Assembly: GCF_002749975.1 (NCBI RefSeq)
Contig: NZ_PEIG01000008.1
Span: forward strand, 1 to 64,000
DNA length: 64,000 nucleotides
Source of the DNA: Gloeocapsopsis sp. IPPAS B-1203
Lineage (GTDB): Bacteria; Cyanobacteriota; Cyanobacteriia; Cyanobacteriales; Chroococcidiopsidaceae
Reading direction: 5' to 3'
Part shown: positions 45,967 to 54,910 of the stretch, piece by piece
Numbering within the stretch: position 1 is the first letter of the stretch
Layout of the letters: each line of letters begins with the position of its first letter
Notes under the pieces: model-generated
What the model saw: the letters and a program-made list of their open reading frames with translations, nothing else
Database searches by the model: none
What the model was told of the DNA's origin: nothing
Program-made: the position numbers and the translations under genes

Positions 45967-46299
45967 ATGAAGAACATGATGCAAGAAGCGCCGGATGTTG
46001 CCCAGAGTTTCTTCGATCTGGCAAAATCGGTGAAGCAGTATTCTCCGCTTGATGAAAAGGTTAATGAGTTAGTTATTATCGGTATATTTAGCGCACATCG
46101 GGGTTTACGAGGCATCAACACGCACGTAGAGCGCGCGATCGCAGCTGGAGCAACCAAAGAAGAAGTGATTGCTGCAATTCTCTTAGCACTACCAATTGTT
46201 GGCATTACAGATGTCAATATGGCATTAGATCAAGCAATGGAGACGATCTCACACACCACAGCCGAAACAAAGGAGGTTGCAGGTGCGACGGCTAGTTGA
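45967..46299 (+). CDS. Carboxymuconolactone decarboxylase-fold protein lacking the redox cysteines
   Basis: A 110-residue all-helical protein of the CMD/AhpD superfamily: LDEKVNELVIIGIFSAHRG, then THVERAIAAGATKEEVIAAILLALPIVG. The usual active-site pattern CxxCxxxH reads GLRGINTH here, so both cysteines are Gly and only the histidine remains. Peroxidase activity is therefore excluded and an acid/base role (decarboxylation, lactone or ring chemistry) is more likely. It overlaps the following cyclase gene by 17 bases. Confidence 0.85.
   Translation: MKNMMQEAPDVAQSFFDLAKSVKQYSPLDEKVNELVIIGIFSAHRGLRGINTHVERAIAAGATKEEVIAAILLALPIVGITDVNMALDQAMETISHTTAETKEVAGATAS
46271..46282 (+). promoter_or_regulatory. 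Ribosome binding site deciding the cyclase start
   Basis: AGGAGG (46271-46276) lies inside the CMD-like gene, 6 bases before GTG at 46283. A TTG directly after the site would have no spacer and is rejected. Confidence 0.75.
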
Positions 46300-47074
46300 C
46301 TTGAGTGTCTTAGTCGAAAACTCGGCTTCAGAGCCGATGGAAATTCGCGTTGAGCGACTCGATCACATCAATGGTGCTAAGCATTTTTGTGCGGAAGTGG
46401 CAACGCGAAATGCTGCTAAGTCTGACGATCGCCGTCTTGAACCTGAAGATTTTCCCAATGGTGCCTTTATTACTTTAGATACTGTCACCTTACCCACACA
46501 CATGGGGACGCATATTGACGCCCCGATTCATTACGGTTCAGATTGTGCAGGTTCTCCAGCGCGTTCTGTCGATGAATTACCCCTAGAGTGGTTTTTCAGT
46601 GATGGAGTACGACTCGACTTACGCCACAAACAGCCACAAGACTTTATTAGCATTGCAGACATCAAAACTGCCTTAGATGCAACTAAACACCAACTCAAGC
46701 CTCTAGATATTGTTCTAGTTTGGACAGGAACCGATAAACTTTGGGGTAAGCGTGAGTATTTTTCCCATGCACCAGGCATGAGTCGAGAAGCGACTGAGTG
46801 GTTAGTAGAACAAGGCATCAAAGTTATCGGCATTGACACCTACGGCTTTGACCGTCCATTTGTCACGATGCTAGAAGACTTTTGGCGGACAGGCGATCGC
46901 AGTTATCTTTGGCCAGCACACTTCTATGGTCGCGAACGCGAATACATTCAAATCGAACGTCTCGTCAATCTCGAACAGCTACCCGATACAGGATTTCAAG
47001 TTGCTTGCTTTCCTTTGCGTGTTAAAGGATTAGATGCAAGTTGGGTACGCGCAGTAGGGATAGTAAATGGGTAA
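46283..47074 (+). CDS. Metal-dependent cyclase/hydrolase (kynurenine formamidase-like)
   Basis: A 263-residue member of the PF04199 cyclase family, whose members include kynurenine formamidase and proteins annotated as polyketide cyclases. The metal-binding motif is complete: HMGTHIDAPIH. WTGTDKLWG and IGIDTYGFDRP are further family landmarks. It could hydrolyse an ester, amide or lactone or assist ring closure of the polyketide. It is translationally linked to the CMD-like gene through the overlap. Confidence 0.87.
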   Translation: MRRLVDLSVLVENSASEPMEIRVERLDHINGAKHFCAEVATRNAAKSDDRRLEPEDFPNGAFITLDTVTLPTHMGTHIDAPIHYGSDCAGSPARSVDELPLEWFFSDGVRLDLRHKQPQDFISIADIKTALDATKHQLKPLDIVLVWTGTDKLWGKREYFSHAPGMSREATEWLVEQGIKVIGIDTYGFDRPFVTMLEDFWRTGDRSYLWPAHFYGREREYIQIERLVNLEQLPDTGFQVACFPLRVKGLDASWVRAVGIVNG

Positions 47075-47090
47075 TGGGGAATAGGAGTAT

Positions 47091-47119
47091 TTACCGATTA
47101 CCAATTACCAATTACCACC
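47091..47119. repeat. Heptanucleotide short tandem repeat (STRR-like)
   Basis: Four copies of a 7-base unit, TTACCRA-like (TTACCGA, TTACCAA, TTACCAA, TTACCAC), between the cyclase and aromatase genes. Such heptamer repeats are common in cyanobacterial intergenic regions; a similar string (ATTACCAATTACTCATTACC) follows the salicylate synthase gene. Confidence 0.8.
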
Positions 47120-47164
47120 TAACTACTTCACAACAGTAACTTATAGATTTTACGGAGTGTAAAT

Positions 47165-47647
47165 ATGACAGGTTACACAGAGAACAATATTGTTATTTTG
47201 CGAGATTTTAATACTGTTTTCGATCTAACAAACGATATTGGGCTTTGGCCACAACTATTTACTGAGTACGAAAAAGCAGAAGTACTAGAGCGCAATGGTA
47301 ACGAAGTTTTGTTTAGTTTGACGACTTATCCTGAAGGCGATCGCCCTTCACGAACTTGGGTTTCGCGGCGGCTGATTGACAAGCCTGGTAAACAAGCTAC
47401 GGCGGAACGCGTAGAAAAAGCCTTTCCATTTAAGGACATGAAAATTCACTGGACTTATGAGGAGTTACCTCAAGGCGTGGGTGTGGTGATGACTTGGATG
47501 CAAAAGTTTGAGATCCACGATGAATGCAAGTGGACAACTGAACAGATGGAGTCATTTCTTAACCGAAATACTCGCGTTCAAATGCGAGCGATTAAAGAAA
47601 AAGTTGAAGCTTGGTCTGCTAAGACTCTTACAACAAACGCTGTCTAA
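47165..47647 (+). CDS. SRPBCC aromatase/cyclase
   Basis: A 160-residue START/Bet v 1-fold protein resembling the TcmN/WhiE-type polyketide aromatase/cyclases: FDLTNDIGLWPQLFTEYEKAEVL, RTWVSRRLIDKPG, MKIHWTYEELPQGVGV and MTWMQKFEI. These bind the nascent poly-beta-ketone and direct first-ring closure and aromatisation. It is strong support for an aromatic polyketide product. Confidence 0.88.
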   Translation: MTGYTENNIVILRDFNTVFDLTNDIGLWPQLFTEYEKAEVLERNGNEVLFSLTTYPEGDRPSRTWVSRRLIDKPGKQATAERVEKAFPFKDMKIHWTYEELPQGVGVVMTWMQKFEIHDECKWTTEQMESFLNRNTRVQMRAIKEKVEAWSAKTLTTNAV

Positions 47648-47681
47648 TACTTGCCGCGACAACCCCAAGGAGTAACTATCA

Positions 47682-49004
47682 ATGTACCAGCTAGCCAGTG
47701 ATTTTTTAACATATCACGAAATGTTTGTTCCAGGTCAAAAAGACCCACTCGTTATCTTGCAAACTTTATTGCAAACTGGGGTTTTTTCTGAATATGTGAT
47801 GTACGAAAGCGAGAGCGAGGTACGGATTGCGGGTAATGCTTTAGCTGAGGTTTCAGTCAGTGCTGAAGCTGTGTCTAGTCGCTTTATGAGCCAGAAGCAC
47901 TCAGAAATTTGCACCGATCCACTGAAGCAAGTCGAGTCAATTTTTGCATCTTTGCCAGTAGAAAACTGGACAGCTTATGGTTACGTTGGCTTTGACATTG
48001 CCCGTTTTTATTACTCCTACTCCAAAGCTATTGACCAGCCTTTACTTTACTTTTTGGTTCCAGAAACCGAACTTTACATTACCACAAAGGGAGTACACAT
48101 TAGAAGTATTAAGTCACCTGCAAAAGTGCTAGAAGTCTTATCTGCTGATAGCAAATTAGCAGAATATGTACCAACGCCTCCCGTTGTAGCTGCAACTGAA
48201 AACCAACAGTATGAAAAACAAGTTGCAACTCTAATTGATGCCATTCAAAATGGCGAACTGCATAAAGCGATTATCTCGCGATCAGTAAAGGTGAAGGGCA
48301 ATATGGATGTGCTTGGCACTTATATATTAGGAGCTAAGAGTAATAACGCTGCGCGTTCGTATTGTATAAGTGTGGGAGATGTCTGCGCTGTAGGGTTTAG
48401 CCCTGAGATTTTGATGGAAGTTAGCACAGATGGTTTTGTTGTAACAAATCCTCTAGCAGGAACGCGACCGCGTAGTTCAGATTTAGAAGAAGATACGCGT
48501 TTGAGTGATGAGTTATTTATTGATGCTAAAGAAGTTAAGGAACACGCACTTTCTGTTTGGTTAGCGCAAAGTGAGATTAGCACAGTTTGCTCACCTGAAA
48601 CTGTACAGATTTTTGATTTTATGCAAGTTAAGCAGTACCGTTGCGTTCAACACTTATCTTCACGGGTAGGCGGTCAACTCAAATCAGGAAAGACGCTATG
48701 GGATGCATTGAAAGTGCTGTTTCCTGGTATTACAGTCTCTGGAATTAATAAACAAGAAGCTTTAGCATGGATTGACCGCTTGGAGGAAGAACCAAGAGGA
48801 ATTTATGCTGGTGGTATTGGTTGGATTGATAGCAGTGGTACAGCAGATTTAGCGATCGCAATTCGCTCTGTTTATCAATATGGTGACTCTGTTCATCTCA
48901 ACGCGGGTGCAGGTATTGTAGCTGAATCGGTTCCTCAAAACGAATATGTTGAATCGGTTAACAAGATGAATACGATGCTAACCAATCTCGTGATGGAGTC
49001 CTAA
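47682..49004 (+). CDS. Salicylate synthase-like chorismate-utilising enzyme
   Basis: A 440-residue member of the MbtI/Irp9/YbtS branch of chorismate-binding enzymes, which convert chorismate through isochorismate to salicylate and pyruvate. Diagnostic segments: VTNPLAGTRPR, DAKEVKEHALSV, QIFDFMQVKQYRCVQHLSS, LFPGITVSGINKQEA and PRGIYAGGIGW, ending with LNAGAGIVAES. The pattern fits salicylate synthase better than menaquinone isochorismate synthase MenF or TrpE. In this setting it would make the aromatic starter acid for the polyketide; the nearby ligase would activate it. A siderophore role is less likely because no NRPS genes are present. Confidence 0.87.
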   Translation: MYQLASDFLTYHEMFVPGQKDPLVILQTLLQTGVFSEYVMYESESEVRIAGNALAEVSVSAEAVSSRFMSQKHSEICTDPLKQVESIFASLPVENWTAYGYVGFDIARFYYSYSKAIDQPLLYFLVPETELYITTKGVHIRSIKSPAKVLEVLSADSKLAEYVPTPPVVAATENQQYEKQVATLIDAIQNGELHKAIISRSVKVKGNMDVLGTYILGAKSNNAARSYCISVGDVCAVGFSPEILMEVSTDGFVVTNPLAGTRPRSSDLEEDTRLSDELFIDAKEVKEHALSVWLAQSEISTVCSPETVQIFDFMQVKQYRCVQHLSSRVGGQLKSGKTLWDALKVLFPGITVSGINKQEALAWIDRLEEEPRGIYAGGIGWIDSSGTADLAIAIRSVYQYGDSVHLNAGAGIVAESVPQNEYVESVNKMNTMLTNLVMES

Positions 49005-49045
49005 TTAGTCACCCCATTACCAATTACTCATTACCTATTGCAAGT

Positions 49046-49849
49046 ATGTCTTTTATTCAGGTTGCAAATCGCAAAGTTTATTACAATGCACCTTTTGGGT
49101 TGCCGTCTCAAGGCGATCGCAAAATAATGTTGCTAGTACATGGTGCTGGAGGTAGCAGCCGTCATTGGGAACCAATGCTAGCTCAATTCGATGCGACAGA
49201 ATTTCCTGTAGCGCTCGATTTACCAGGACATGGGGCTTCGGAGGGGTATGTACCTGATTCAATTGATGCCGTTGCTGAATTTCTCAATGTTTTTTTGAAT
49301 CGCTTAGGCATTGAGCATCCTATTTGTTACGTAGGACAATCGATGGGAGGCTTGATCGGACTTCAATTTGCGCTTGCTTACCCAGATCGAGTTGCACAGT
49401 TGGTCTTAATGGCAACCTCTGCACGCATTCAACTTCATCCTGATTTTCTGCAGCAGGCGATAACTGGGCAATGGCATTATGAAACTCTCCGTCAAAGTTT
49501 TGCTCCTGAAATTCCTGAAAATGTTAAAGCTCTTGTATTAAGTGAATTCCAATATACTTTATTGCAAGCAGATGCTTCTGATTTCATGGGTGTAAGTCGT
49601 GTCGATCTCAGTAGTGCCGTGTCAGCTTTACGGCTACCGACATTGATTCTCACCGGAGACGATGACGTAATTATCTCGCCACGCAAATCTAAGATGTTAC
49701 AGTGGCAAATTGAAAACTCTCGCTTGGTTACGATACCTAATGCGGGTCACTACTTGCACGTCGAACAACCGGCAAAAGTTGCTGCTGAAATTCAGCATTT
49801 TGTCAAGGGCGATCGCTTGGTGTCAGCATCTCAATCACAGGAAAGTTGA
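49046..49849 (+). CDS. Alpha/beta hydrolase
   Basis: A 267-residue alpha/beta hydrolase with a complete triad: Ser99 in GQSMGG, an aspartate in LTGDDD (about 205-207) and His235 in NAGHY. The oxyanion motif is LVHGAGGSSRHW. It could release the polyketide from the ACP (no other thioesterase is visible), cleave a diketone or edit the chain. Confidence 0.85.
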   Translation: MSFIQVANRKVYYNAPFGLPSQGDRKIMLLVHGAGGSSRHWEPMLAQFDATEFPVALDLPGHGASEGYVPDSIDAVAEFLNVFLNRLGIEHPICYVGQSMGGLIGLQFALAYPDRVAQLVLMATSARIQLHPDFLQQAITGQWHYETLRQSFAPEIPENVKALVLSEFQYTLLQADASDFMGVSRVDLSSAVSALRLPTLILTGDDDVIISPRKSKMLQWQIENSRLVTIPNAGHYLHVEQPAKVAAEIQHFVKGDRLVSASQSQES

Positions 49850-49915
49850 AGCCTAATTTACAGTTGAACCTTTGATTTCTCTAGCAATCCTGCGTCCCTA
49901 CTCAAGATCATTGGT

Positions 49916-49925
49916 GAGGATTGAT
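49916..49925 (+). promoter_or_regulatory. Ribosome binding site deciding the reductase start
   Basis: GAGG at 49916-49919 is 6 bases before a GTG at 49926. The longer TTG start at 49872 has no comparable site. Confidence 0.55.
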
Positions 49926-50939
49926 GTGGAAGTACTATCTGACTCTAAGTTCAATTCTCCTGCTACGCGGCTGAGCGAAAACCGCAGCTATGCAATTCTT
50001 GGCACTGGAGCATTAGGTGGGTTTTATGGTGCTCGCTTACAACAGGTTGGACTCGATGTTCACTTTCTGTTGCGTAGTGATTATGAGTATGTCAAGAAAC
50101 ATGGTTTATTTATCGAATCTCCAGATGGATCTTTCCGCCTCTCCCATGTTAATGCCTACCGTAACGTGCTCGATGTACCACCTTGTGATGTTGTTATCGT
50201 TGCGCTAAAGACAACGCAAAATAATTTATTACGGCAAATGCTACCTAGTTTAGTTAAAGATAACAGTGTTGTCTTAGTCTTGCAAAATGGTCTAGGTGTA
50301 GAAGAGGACGTCGCGGCGATCGTCGGCTCGCATCGCGTCATGGGTGGCTTGTGCTTTACTTGCAATGACAAAGTTGCTCCAGGTCACATTCGTCATCTTC
50401 ATTACGGTGTAATTACGCTCGCCGAATATGCTTGTAATTATCTAAGTTGTGGAATTACCGAGCGTATGCTTCAAGTCAAAAGTGACTTTGAGAGTGCTGG
50501 GGTTCTCATTCAGTTAGCTGAAGATCTGCTTTTAGCTCGTTGGAAAAAACTTATCTGCAACATTCCCTTTAATGGTCTAACTGTTGTACTCAATGCAACT
50601 ATCAAAGACTTGATAAGTGACGTTCATACACGGGCTTTGATCGAGCAGATGATGCAGGAGATGGTAGCTGTTGCGGCGGCTTATGGTCGAGCGATCGCAG
50701 ATGACTATATCGAAAAACGGCTCAAATTTATTGCCAAGATGGGACCATATCGCACGAGTACAAAAATTGATTTTGATCAAAGGCGATCGCTAGAGGTGGA
50801 AGCAATCTTTGGTAAACCTTTATATGCTGCTCAAAAAGTTGGGCTTGATACTCCACAACTTGCCATGCTTTACCGACAGCTAAAGTTTTTAGATACCTAT
50901 TACTGTACTAATCAAGCGATCGCAGTTTTATCGCATTAG
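49926..50939 (+). CDS. Ketopantoate reductase-like (PanE/ApbA) oxidoreductase
   Basis: A roughly 337-residue NADP-dependent reductase of the 2-dehydropantoate 2-reductase family. The Rossmann motif YAILGTGALGGFYGARL opens the N-terminal domain; VALKTTQNNLL and LQNGLGVEED follow; the C-terminal helical domain has RWKKLICNIPFNGLT with the conserved catalytic lysine. It could be the housekeeping enzyme of pantothenate synthesis or a pathway ketoreductase. As the last gene of the polyketide run it may do either; phosphopantetheine supply is a possible link. Confidence 0.82.
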   Translation: MEVLSDSKFNSPATRLSENRSYAILGTGALGGFYGARLQQVGLDVHFLLRSDYEYVKKHGLFIESPDGSFRLSHVNAYRNVLDVPPCDVVIVALKTTQNNLLRQMLPSLVKDNSVVLVLQNGLGVEEDVAAIVGSHRVMGGLCFTCNDKVAPGHIRHLHYGVITLAEYACNYLSCGITERMLQVKSDFESAGVLIQLAEDLLLARWKKLICNIPFNGLTVVLNATIKDLISDVHTRALIEQMMQEMVAVAAAYGRAIADDYIEKRLKFIAKMGPYRTSTKIDFDQRRSLEVEAIFGKPLYAAQKVGLDTPQLAMLYRQLKFLDTYYCTNQAIAVLSH

Positions 50940-51084
50940 GCATAACAAGATAACTAAGATTCATTGACACATCAGTTGGTTCTGGCGATTGGCTAATAGC
51001 TAATCGTAACGAATAAGTTTTCTATTAGTAATGAACAGTTAGCAATTAGCGATGTAAAACCATAAGCAAATTGACTAATGAATT

Positions 51085-51095
51085 GGAGAAGAAAA
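51085..51095 (+). promoter_or_regulatory. Ribosome binding site deciding the glycosyltransferase start
   Basis: GGAG at 51085-51088 with a 7-base spacer to ATG at 51096 favours this start over the ATG at 51078. Confidence 0.7.
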
Positions 51096-52091
51096 ATGCA
51101 AAAGGTAAATTTGCTAAATGTTGAAATTGATAATTTACCCACATCAAAACTTTTAAAAGAATTAAACAAAGGAATTGTTTTTACAACCAATGTAGATCAT
51201 CTCATTAAATTACAAAAAGATAAAGAATTTGTAGAGGCTTACAATGTTGCCGATTACAAGGTTTGTGATAGTCAAATAGTTATGTATGCATCTAAATTTT
51301 TAGGCACGCCTATTAAAGAAAAAATATCTGGTTCTGATTTCTTTCCTGATTTTTATAACTACCATAAAACCAATGAGAATATTAAAATATTTTTGTTAGG
51401 AGCAGGTAAAGGAATAGCTAATCAAGCTCAAAAAAATATTAATAATAAAATTGCAAGGAACATAGTTGTAGGGGCACATTCTCCATCTTTTGGGTTTGAG
51501 CAAGACGAAGAAGAGTGTCAGGAAATTATAAAAATGATTAACAGCACAGATGCTACAGTTCTTGCAGTAGGGCTAGGCGCACCAAAGCAAGAAAAATGGA
51601 TCTATAAATATAGACGTAAGCTATCAAAAATCAAAATATTTTTAGCTTTAGGAGCTACTATTGATTTTGAAGCAGGTAATTTGAAAAGATCTCCAAAATG
51701 GATGAGTAGTTTTGGTTTGGAGTGGTGTTACAGATTACTGTGCGAGCCTCAAAGATTATGGCAAAGATATTTAGTAGATGATCTGCCTTTCTTTTGGTTG
51801 ATTTTGAAGCAAAAGCTTAATTTTTCTGACTGTCAAAATACTCAGACAGTAAGTATGGCAAATACAAAATTCATTAATTCTAAAAAAGAAATTGATATTT
51901 TTCGATTTAATTCAACTCAATATAAGTATCAAAATTTAAATGGCTTGAATCGAACTGAACTAAAGCGTTCAGCTTGGACAAAACCAACTTCAGCTATCAA
52001 CTTAGGAATAAATTTTAGGCGATCGCATTTATACAAAGTTGAGAAGCCTAACGTACAAACTCAACTTACAAATAGATTCTCTTACCGTTAG
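51096..52091 (+). CDS. WecG/TagA/CpsF family glycosyltransferase (GT26)
   Basis: A roughly 331-residue GT26-family enzyme, which adds a second sugar to a polyprenyl-linked monosaccharide. Typical features: FTTNVDHLIKLQKDKEF, SGSDFFPDF, FLLGAGKGIANQAQ, VGLGAPKQEKWI and ALGATIDFEAGNLKRSPKW. After the family core (about 235 residues) there is an extra C-terminal tail of about 90 polar residues of unknown role. First gene of the exopolysaccharide run. Confidence 0.9.
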   Translation: MQKVNLLNVEIDNLPTSKLLKELNKGIVFTTNVDHLIKLQKDKEFVEAYNVADYKVCDSQIVMYASKFLGTPIKEKISGSDFFPDFYNYHKTNENIKIFLLGAGKGIANQAQKNINNKIARNIVVGAHSPSFGFEQDEEECQEIIKMINSTDATVLAVGLGAPKQEKWIYKYRRKLSKIKIFLALGATIDFEAGNLKRSPKWMSSFGLEWCYRLLCEPQRLWQRYLVDDLPFFWLILKQKLNFSDCQNTQTVSMANTKFINSKKEIDIFRFNSTQYKYQNLNGLNRTELKRSAWTKPTSAINLGINFRRSHLYKVEKPNVQTQLTNRFSYR

Positions 52092-52132
52092 TTGCAACTA
52101 AGTCAAGTTCAAACTTTTATTGAGGATTTCTA

Positions 52133-53551
52133 ATGGCTGGTTCTGTAATATTCCCCAAATCATTTCCCAAAACAAGTTTTAAGCAAAGCTATTGGCAGCG
52201 TTATTTACTTCTAGGATTATTAGCTAACGCAACCTTTGGAATTTTAGCTTTACTCTACTTAAAGCTAGTACCACCAACTTATACAAGTCACTCAGCAATT
52301 ACTTTACCAGAAGCCGGATCGGCGGCAAATGTGAACTTACCAAACATAGGACAAGCTTCTTATGAAAATTCCTCTCTCTACGCTAGTACAACCCAAGATC
52401 CAAGAGAAAATTATAAGTTTATTGCCCAAAGCGAACCTGTATTGAATGCAGCAGCTAATCAGCTAAATATACCCGTAGCAAAATTTGGTAAACCGCGAAT
52501 TGGAATTATCGATGGCACTACAATTATGACTGTCGATTTTAGGGGTGCGAGTCCTGAAGAAGCGCGGAGTAAATCTTTAGCTTTCTATAATGCTTTTGAA
52601 GCTAAACTTAATGAATTAAGAAGTGAAGAAGCAATTCGCCGAGAGTCAAGTGTTCAAAACGCGCTAAGTGACTCTTGGAAAAAGTTAGAAATTGCTCAAC
52701 AGCGACTTTCCACTTACAAAACTAGTTCAGGTTTGAGTTCTAACGAGCAACTTAGAGATCTTTCTAATAATATTGAACAGCTACGCAAACAAAAAGTTGA
52801 GATTTTAGCTCAACAGCAGCAAGCTAGTGCTCGTTTAAGTCAATTATCAGCCAGTTTAAATTTATCAAATTTAGAAGCTGTAGATGCCTTTACATTACAA
52901 ACAGATCAAATATTTCAGCAAAACTTGAAAGATTACAGTGAAGCTAGCGCTACACTAAGTGTTCTAGACGCAAAGTTTCTACCTGGCAATCCTCAGTTAG
53001 TTGCACAGCAAGCTAAACAAAATGCTGCTCAAACAGCATTACTCAATCGCAGTCAGTATCTTTTAAGAAAACCAGTTAGCCAAGCAACCATACATCAACT
53101 TAATCTTAATAGCACTAACTCGGATTCAGCACGCGAAAGTCTTTTTCAACAACTAGTAACGACTCAAGCAGAACAAAAAGGATTTCAAGCACAAGCACAA
53201 ACCACTGACGAGCAAATTACCCTACTTCAAAATAGACTTAACCAATTAGCACAAAAAGAATCTGATTTAGATGCTTTGCAGAGAGATTTACAAGTTACTG
53301 AAGCAGTCTTTTCTTCCACACTAACTAGACTAGATATAGGTAAGTCAGATACTTTTGGTTCTTATCCACTTGTTCAATTTGTTACACAACCTAACTTACC
53401 ACAAACTACAAGTTGGCCAAAAAAAGAATTTGTTTTGTTTGGTACTGTATTAGCTTCGATTTTCGCAACTACAAGTATAGCACTGTTTGGAATGTATCGC
53501 TATCAAAAATCAGTTGATCCTCGACCAAAATCAAAGTTTCAAAAACCATAA
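52133..53551 (+). CDS. Wzz-type polysaccharide chain-length/export protein
   Basis: A 472-residue polysaccharide co-polymerase. One helix near residues 25-45 and one near 432-452 bracket a periplasmic region with a long coiled coil (about 160-400). No C-terminal tyrosine-kinase domain is present. Such proteins set glycan length with the Wzy polymerase, which is encoded next. Confidence 0.85.
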   Translation: MAGSVIFPKSFPKTSFKQSYWQRYLLLGLLANATFGILALLYLKLVPPTYTSHSAITLPEAGSAANVNLPNIGQASYENSSLYASTTQDPRENYKFIAQSEPVLNAAANQLNIPVAKFGKPRIGIIDGTTIMTVDFRGASPEEARSKSLAFYNAFEAKLNELRSEEAIRRESSVQNALSDSWKKLEIAQQRLSTYKTSSGLSSNEQLRDLSNNIEQLRKQKVEILAQQQQASARLSQLSASLNLSNLEAVDAFTLQTDQIFQQNLKDYSEASATLSVLDAKFLPGNPQLVAQQAKQNAAQTALLNRSQYLLRKPVSQATIHQLNLNSTNSDSARESLFQQLVTTQAEQKGFQAQAQTTDEQITLLQNRLNQLAQKESDLDALQRDLQVTEAVFSSTLTRLDIGKSDTFGSYPLVQFVTQPNLPQTTSWPKKEFVLFGTVLASIFATTSIALFGMYRYQKSVDPRPKSKFQKP

Positions 53552-53584
53552 ATTTGAGCTATCACTACACCATTAAATTTTAGG

Positions 53585-54823
53585 ATGAAACCTCAAAATC
53601 TTGAAGAGAAAGTCATATTATACTCGGCAATATGTACTTATGTTTTTTATTTGCTAGGAGCACAGTACATTTTTATACCTGCGATCGCCTGGCTTTTAAC
53701 ACTCTACCTATGTAAGCGAATTTGGCAGCAAATACAAAATCCTTTAGCTGAGAAAGTTAAAATTCCTGTTTCAATCTGGGTATGGATTGTTGCTATGTTC
53801 CTTTTAGAGTTTGCTTTAATTATGGGGCATATAGATTTTGATTTAGGGTTAATCAAAACTATTTTTTCATCAATTAACAATTGGGCTAGACAATATGTCC
53901 TTTTAGCCTTGTTTCCCTTAGTAGGCTGCCTTAGTATACGACCTCAAATTCTTTATCGTGCAGCTTGTATTATTTGCTTGCAAAGCTTAGTTTTTGCTTT
54001 TATTTCTTATTTAGTTTTTATATTACCTCTACCTCACATTGAATATATTTCTCCTTTAGCAATCTTAGGAGGCGGTTCAAACGAGCTTTATTCAGTAGCT
54101 TTTTATGAAATTGAATATGGAACTAATTTGTTGCGATTAAAATTGCTAGCTCCCTGGTGTCCTGAGTTAGGAATGATAGCTAATATTTATTTTCTTCTTA
54201 CTATTCAAGAAAAAAATAGTAAATGGAGAATTATTGGTGTAATTGGTGCGATCGCTATGGTTATTGGTTCTTTCTCTCGCGCAGCTATAATCTGCTTACC
54301 AACTGTTTTTGCACTAGTTTGGGTATTAGGAAAGCTGACTCAGCCTACAACTCATATTACTTTAGCAGTAGCCAGTTTTCTTACCAGTATATTTACTCCT
54401 CAATTATTTAATTTGATTCAAACTTCCCGCGAACAATTCGATAGTTTCCGTGCAAGTTCTTCAGAGGTAAGAGGACTTTTAGTTAACTTAGCATTAGATC
54501 GCTGGTATGAAGCTCCTCTTTGGGGACATGGCATTGTTACTCCTTGGCTAAACACTCCAGGAATTGGCACTCATCACACTTGGGTTGGTCTTTTGTTTAT
54601 TCGAGGAATAGTTGGTTTAAGTGCTTTTGTCATTCCCTTATTTTGGAGTTTCATTAATTTATTATATAAAGCTCAAAAAAATGCGACTGCTAGAGTTGGT
54701 TTAGGCATTGTTTTAGTCCTATTTCTTTTTAGCTCTGTTATAGATATTTCCTACATAGTTCACCTGTATTGGTTAGGCTTAATTATGCTAGGTGTTGCAC
54801 TTAAAGAAGAACTAGAGTATTAA
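53585..54823 (+). CDS. Wzy-like O-antigen polymerase/ligase family membrane protein
   Basis: A 412-residue protein with about ten hydrophobic segments and a large loop containing RWYEAPLWGHGIVTPW and GTHHTWVGLLFIRGIVGL, the Wzy_C pattern shared by O-antigen polymerases and ligases. It likely joins repeat units flipped by the Wzx protein encoded at the end of this run. Confidence 0.82.
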   Translation: MKPQNLEEKVILYSAICTYVFYLLGAQYIFIPAIAWLLTLYLCKRIWQQIQNPLAEKVKIPVSIWVWIVAMFLLEFALIMGHIDFDLGLIKTIFSSINNWARQYVLLALFPLVGCLSIRPQILYRAACIICLQSLVFAFISYLVFILPLPHIEYISPLAILGGGSNELYSVAFYEIEYGTNLLRLKLLAPWCPELGMIANIYFLLTIQEKNSKWRIIGVIGAIAMVIGSFSRAAIICLPTVFALVWVLGKLTQPTTHITLAVASFLTSIFTPQLFNLIQTSREQFDSFRASSSEVRGLLVNLALDRWYEAPLWGHGIVTPWLNTPGIGTHHTWVGLLFIRGIVGLSAFVIPLFWSFINLLYKAQKNATARVGLGIVLVLFLFSSVIDISYIVHLYWLGLIMLGVALKEELEY

Positions 54824-54910
54824 TTATTTTTTGTTGATTTTATCAAAGAAATCATAAATAAAACTTAGAAAAAAGCAAAGAGTTAATTTTGCATAGTTAA
54901 AGGTTACTGT

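Noticed and set aside
47091-47119. CRISPR-like array
   Set aside because: The 7-base unit repeats without spacers; it is a short tandem repeat. No CRISPR array or cas gene was seen in the window.
47682-49004. Menaquinone isochorismate synthase (MenF) or TrpE/PabB
   Set aside because: The motifs (DFMQVKQY, FPGITVSGI, PRGIYAGG) match the salicylate synthase branch better, and the context is a polyketide cluster.
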